Of a stretch of 64,000 bases of DNA, positions 59,881-64,000 are shown in pieces. Every line of letters starts with the position of its first letter. Position 1 is the first letter of the stretch. The notes under the pieces are model-generated. The model was not told the origin of the DNA. It worked only from the letters and a program-made list of their open reading frames with translations, and searched no databases. A program made the position numbers and the translations under genes. The DNA comes from Calvatia gigantea. Taxonomy: Eukaryota; Basidiomycota; Agaricomycetes; Agaricales; Lycoperdaceae. The stretch spans positions 806,001 through 870,000 of the forward strand of contig JACAAK010000005.1 in assembly GCA_025093985.1 (NCBI GenBank), written 5' to 3'.

Positions 59881-61522
59881 TTATCTTTCTTCTGGCATCT
59901 CAATCTCCAATGCATGTCTAAATGATTGCCATATGGTAGGCCCGTATGCGTAATAAACCGCGCCAAAAGCTGCACCCCCCAGGTGTGCCCAGTGGTCAAA
60001 TAACCTAAGACCAGAAAGGAGGCAGCAATCAATACCCCAACGAAATCCGAGAGAAGTCTGAAAACAAATAACATACCGCCATCCTCTCAAAATGCCAATC
60101 ATATCCAATGCCATCAAGCCTCCAACTCCCCATTGAATGTTAATTGGGTATGAAGGGGGTATAAACAATGCGATTTGTGAATCAGGGAACGCCAAAGCGG
60201 TAACCGTTACTGTCGCATATATTGCTCCCGATGCGCCTAAACTGGGTAGGATGTCAGGTATCGTCCTTTTTGCGACACCTGTTGCTGAGTTGGAAGTTGC
60301 TGAGACTGCGGCAGCCCAGGTGTCCACTTTCTTTGAGTTCTGTGTTTGGGAGGCGAGTTGGGCTACAAGGCGCGGGTAGCGGAATTTGGTGGAAACGACG
60401 TGAGATACTAGGCCGGAGAAGAGACCAGCTATTGAAGAAACCGTTAGGCTGAGGTGTCTGAGGAGTGATATTAAGTACTCACCGGAGAGGAAGAATGCGA
60501 GGAAATGGAAGGAGGCCGTGGATTCGAGCATGGGTGGTTGCTGTTTAGCCTGCTCCCGTACGAGGAAGTAATACGCTGCAGAACCTGTTGAAACCGCGAA
60601 TTTCAATACTCCTCATTCCAGATAATTTGCAAGCTCTTACCGAATCCCTCGAGAGCCAGACAGTTCATTGCAAGATGTAACAATCCTCTATGGCTGTGTA
60701 CCGGCGTCGGTGAATTGGATCTCAAACCATAGGACTGGGCACCTCACCTGAATATGCTCGTTAACAACGTATATGAAAGCCCCGACAAAGGATTGTGCAT
60801 AAATCGCACGGCCATTGATGGCTGCCACTTTGGAATTTTCCATGCAGCCCATACCGCAGCATTCAGCATGCATAACTTCCAACATAATCTCTTACCCTCC
60901 GACGCGTCTACCCAGGGCTGTAATACTGCAACCAGGCCACCTGCTATCCATGGTCTAATTATTGCGGGTAGCTCTTGAATGTTAAGGTTGGCTTGTGCAA
61001 ACCATTCCCGGACATTCTGCCACGGCATAAGATTCGTAAGTTGGGGTGGCAGAAAGCCGAGAAGGCTCACCTTGACGAACTCGGCTTGCTGGGCTCGTTT
61101 CAAGTCAATGGTCGTAATGGATGTCAAATTCCAAGAGGTTGTCAGTGTAGTTAACTTCTTTTTGCAGTAATCTGTCTCGATATTCGTCCGCTGAGCGGCA
61201 TAGCTGAAGGCGAATAATGACCCAATGACGACAAACTATGCGGGATTACCATTTTACAGCCATGAATTTTCATGGACGAGGTGCTCACCAAGACCTGTTT
61301 TCCGGCTTTTGGAGTGCCAACCCTCTCCGTAAATGCCTCAGGTTTTATCTCAGATGCGACTTTTGTCCGAAAGGAAGGAATTTCGTGCTGGGTTTCCTGT
61401 TTCAGAGTGTTGGTGAATCGGAGGTGGGTCCGCGATGAGGAGTGAAAGAGAGACTGGTTTCTGAGCACTGGACTTCTAGATATCGTGGTCCATGGCGTTT
61501 TGGAGCGTAGAATCCACTGCAT
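59881..61522 (-). CDS. PCP1: Mitochondrial rhomboid serine protease (Pcp1/PARL family)
   Basis: Intramembrane serine protease of the mitochondrial inner membrane; yeast Pcp1 cleaves Mgm1 and Ccp1. ATG 61520-61522 opens a basic, Ser/Arg-rich presequence (MQWILRSKTPWTTISRSPVL). Then a hydrophobic exon (FVVIGSLFAFSYAAQRTNIE), WNLTSITTIDLKRAQQAEFV, AVWAAWKIPKWQPSMAVRFM, HRGLLHLAMNCLALEGF (the HxxxN-type oxyanion motif region), FLSGEYLISLLRHLSLTVSS, and the catalytic serine in PSLGASGAIYATVTVTALAF. After QWGVGGLMALDMIGILRGWR an intron precedes LFDHWAHLGGAAFGAVYYAY with the catalytic His. It ends EIEMPEER at 59881. Seven or so helices, mitochondrial presequence and GASG/HxGG motifs make the family assignment secure. 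At least five introns; no frame break noted. Confidence 0.92.
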
Positions 61523-62596
61523 TTGTTCCAGTGCCCAGTATGAATCGGAACAGAATGACGGAACGACAGTCTGGTGAAATTTGGGGTTAGGGTTTGTGAT
61601 GTCCTATTTTGAACTACGCATCCTTTCGGGCATCCGAGAGGCCCGGAATCCCCACATCCCAACCACCACCCTTCCTCAGTGTAACGCAAAAAATTTAGAA
61701 AGAGATATGGGTCTAGAACTATGCTGGAGTGGTGGGTAGGTGGGAAAAGTGTGGCCAGTGAATCAATGGTTACGGAATTCACGAGAAAGCACGCGAGCTA
61801 ATACATGCGGCCAAAGACCCAGAATTTCAATGGTTTCTCGTTCCGACTCCTCATACATGTGTCTGAACTTGGGAAAGATAACAAATTCAAATGACAGGCT
61901 ACAGAGCTGCTGTCTAGTTGACGATTCGCGGAGAAAAACAAAAAGCAACAAAACACTGACTAAACGATCGACCCAGAATAGGATATTGGTGGAGAACCTA
62001 TTATCACCACGGTTGTAGTCGCAGATACTCGGGACCAAATACCGCTGGCTTTATCTGCGGCAGTCCGTGCACCACGGTTCCATTGTAAGCTTGTTTGTTC
62101 GCGTTCCGTCTCCTTACAGTCATTAGCCGGTCAGTGAGGCAGTAAATTAGTGATCCCCTTCGGAATAATTTATTGAGGGGATTCATCCCAAAATGATTGG
62201 ATATTCTATTTGAGTGCCATGTAAACTATGTGTTGCACAAATTTGGTAGTGAAATACTAAGAGGAAGAGGTAAAATCGACTAATCACTTGCAGAATTTCC
62301 TATCACACCACAAACCACTCAGTGAGATGCGTCATATCACGCATCCCAAAGAGCCCATCATGGCCAACTGATGTTGATCATCCTTGACATCCTGCTCTTC
62401 GCCGTCCACTTCCAGCTCGTTTTTGGCTATTTTGGACCGGTTAATTTGCGGTTTGAGTACTCCTTACTTAGGCTTTGGTCACTATGGCCTGCATTTTCTG
62501 GTAAACAAACTATTACAGGTGTTCCAAATTTGGAACGCTGTGATGTGACAGGACAGATCAATCACTCTCGAGGAGCAGGAAGTTTCGACACTCTCT
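61523..62596. other. Intergenic
   Basis: Rhomboid promoter and DNA of no recognised content. A plus-strand frame at 62371-62706 overlaps the 3' end of the next gene and shows a hydrophobic start (LIILDILLFAVHFQLVF) but no family motif. Confidence 0.4.
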
Positions 62597-63818
62597 TCAT
62601 GGTTTGGGTGCATTTCTGTGCACAAATACATGGGAAACTAAATAAAACAATGTTTCAAAATAATTGTGTGCAAGATTTTTGGATAAAACATCTGAAAAGC
62701 CCATAGAGGTCGGGTGTCTCACTGAGTGGTCGCGCCTCACTGACCGGTTAATGACTGTAGTCCATCCTCGTCCGGTTGCAACACGACAGACAACGAGAAA
62801 GTAGGTGATAACCTGGACACAACAGAGGTGGATCATCGACGAAAGATCTCACTGTTATATTCAATGCACGTACCCTGATGGTGGAATCATTCTCTATGAA
62901 TAGAAACATACTAGGACTTGACACACCAACCGAAATTGCAGCACCAATGGACCACATAGAGTCCGAAGCATAGGATTCAACCAATATTGCAACGATGCTC
63001 ATGTAGGGACTGGATGTGTCCGACGCTCCTGCACTGTCGTGAAGCCCACCATTGCAAACCTGACAACCTGGGACCCACCCATAATCCTGATGTGGCGCCT
63101 TCGTGCTAGCAAAAGGCGCGTAGTTACTAGCCCAGTCACAAGAACCGTAAATGTCGACAGAACAGCATAAATTGCGGTTGCAATTACACTGAACCTCCCA
63201 GTAGACATGCCAAGCCGTTTGTGCGTCAAGAAACCAGTCTCAATGTTGATGGAAACATCCAGCCTGGTAATGGAGGGCGTCACATGGTACAAAGGTCACC
63301 GAGAACCACAATCAGCGTACCTATGTAAGAGAAAAGGAGTAGCGAAGGTAAGATGGTGACCGCTACAGCATATTGTGTCCCACTCCATACTATCCACAGG
63401 CGCCAGATCTATGAGGGTTGTGTATTCAATGACGCCTAAACATTACTTCGACCACTGACCTGTATTGCCATTGTCAAGACTTCAATGATTAAGTCAATGC
63501 TGCCCACTGCTGCACTCATTGAACTTTGATATGCCATTGGCCCTCCAGGATAATCGGCATGGTTTATAAAGCTGATTGGAATACATGCGCACTCAGCGCA
63601 AGCAAGGTTGTTGTACAAAATATCATAAGAGAAGTGTAGGCCAGTGTGAACCTCGCTTGCCACCGCTTGTCTGGTTCCTGGAGCTGAAGATATGACAGCC
63701 GAGCACAGAGGCAATAAAGCATGAATGCAATGCCATACAGCACTCCGAGGATGATGGTACCGCCTATTAGTTCGAAGGCTTCCCAGAGGAATAATCCACT
63801 CTGAGGTTGGGGGCCCAT
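62597..63818 (-). CDS. Seven-helix integral membrane protein of an uncharacterised agaricomycete family, with an apparent frame break
   Basis: ATG 63816-63818 (MGPQPQSGLFLWEAFELIGG) precedes TM1 IILGVLYGIAFMLYCLC and TM2 LAYTSLMIFCTTTLLALSAH. The expected continuation INHADYPGGPMAYQSS lies in another frame one base off near 63565-63585, too close for an intron. Then GSIDLIIEVLTMAIQ, IWRLWIVWSGTQYAVAVTIL with PSLLLFSYIGTLIVV, the helix FSVIATAIYAVLSTFTVLVT with the basic loop RRRHIRIMG, SIVAILVESYASDSMWSIGA and finally ITYFLVVCRVATGRGW, which is characteristic of the family. It ends about 62597. Receptor-like topology is plausible but ligand and signalling are unknown. The frame break is again a single base. 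Confidence 0.65.
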
Positions 63819-64000
63819 TCTGGGTTATGGAAAGGCAAGCAAACTCCTAATGATCACACTTCGTGCACATATATATATCATTATCCTGATCGTTAGTTAA
63901 TATTAGTTCGCAGGCGATGCACAAGGGTAGTTCAGTGGTTTTTGGCGGCACTGATATTGGGGCGGTCGCGTTGCTAGGAGCAATGAATGATGAAACATCA

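Overview
This window is nuclear DNA from a basidiomycete, most likely a mushroom-forming agaricomycete. The signs are genes split by many 45-70 bp introns, a divergent intron-containing histone H3/H4 pair, families typical of Agaricomycetes (NACHT NTPases without repeat domains, DUF6534-like membrane proteins, secreted aspartic proteases, F-box/LRR proteins) and a non-LTR retrotransposon tail. No tRNA, rRNA or CRISPR array was seen.

Layout. 1-1017: 5' part of argininosuccinate synthase (minus). 1018-3768: gene-poor. 3769-6673: membrane-associated protein kinase (minus). 7363-8331: tRNA 2'-phosphotransferase-like gene (minus), divergent from an F-BAR/RhoGAP gene (8429-11224, plus). 12751-15714: first NACHT pseudogene. 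16031-17919: GPI-type aspartic protease (minus). 18845-20057: histone H3 and H4. 20259-21452: F-box/LRR gene. 23807-27028 and 28309-31035: two more broken NACHT paralogs, tandem on the minus strand and duplicated together with their upstream DNA. 31550-32674: METTL21-like lysine methyltransferase (minus), divergent from a second kinase of the same family as the first (33251-35172). 36177-36577: small two-exon gene. 37239-40099: condensin subunit BRN1/CND2 (minus). 40100-47900: an inserted 7.7 kb accessory block with LINE debris and two tandem copies of a DUF6534-like pseudogene, bounded by two copies of the condensin promoter. 47943-49658: coiled-coil protein that was probably once divergent from condensin across that promoter. 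50432-51773: F-box/LRR gene. 53743-54538 and 58048-58851: two paralogs of an unknown basidiomycete family. 59881-61522: mitochondrial rhomboid protease. 62597-63818: seven-helix membrane protein.

Two themes stand out. First, there is accessory turnover: three NLR-like NACHT loci share one unusual architecture (short N-terminal exon, a glycine/asparagine beta-prone exon, NACHT core, conserved non-repeat C-terminus), and all three are broken in different ways. Next to them sits an insertion that copied a housekeeping promoter. Second, several otherwise clean genes (H4, protease, F-box, seven-helix protein) each carry one-base frame breaks. That pattern suggests residual indel errors in the assembly as well as real decay, so single-base breaks here should not be taken at face value. 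Exon borders were derived by eye from reading frame, GT/AG sites and family motifs.
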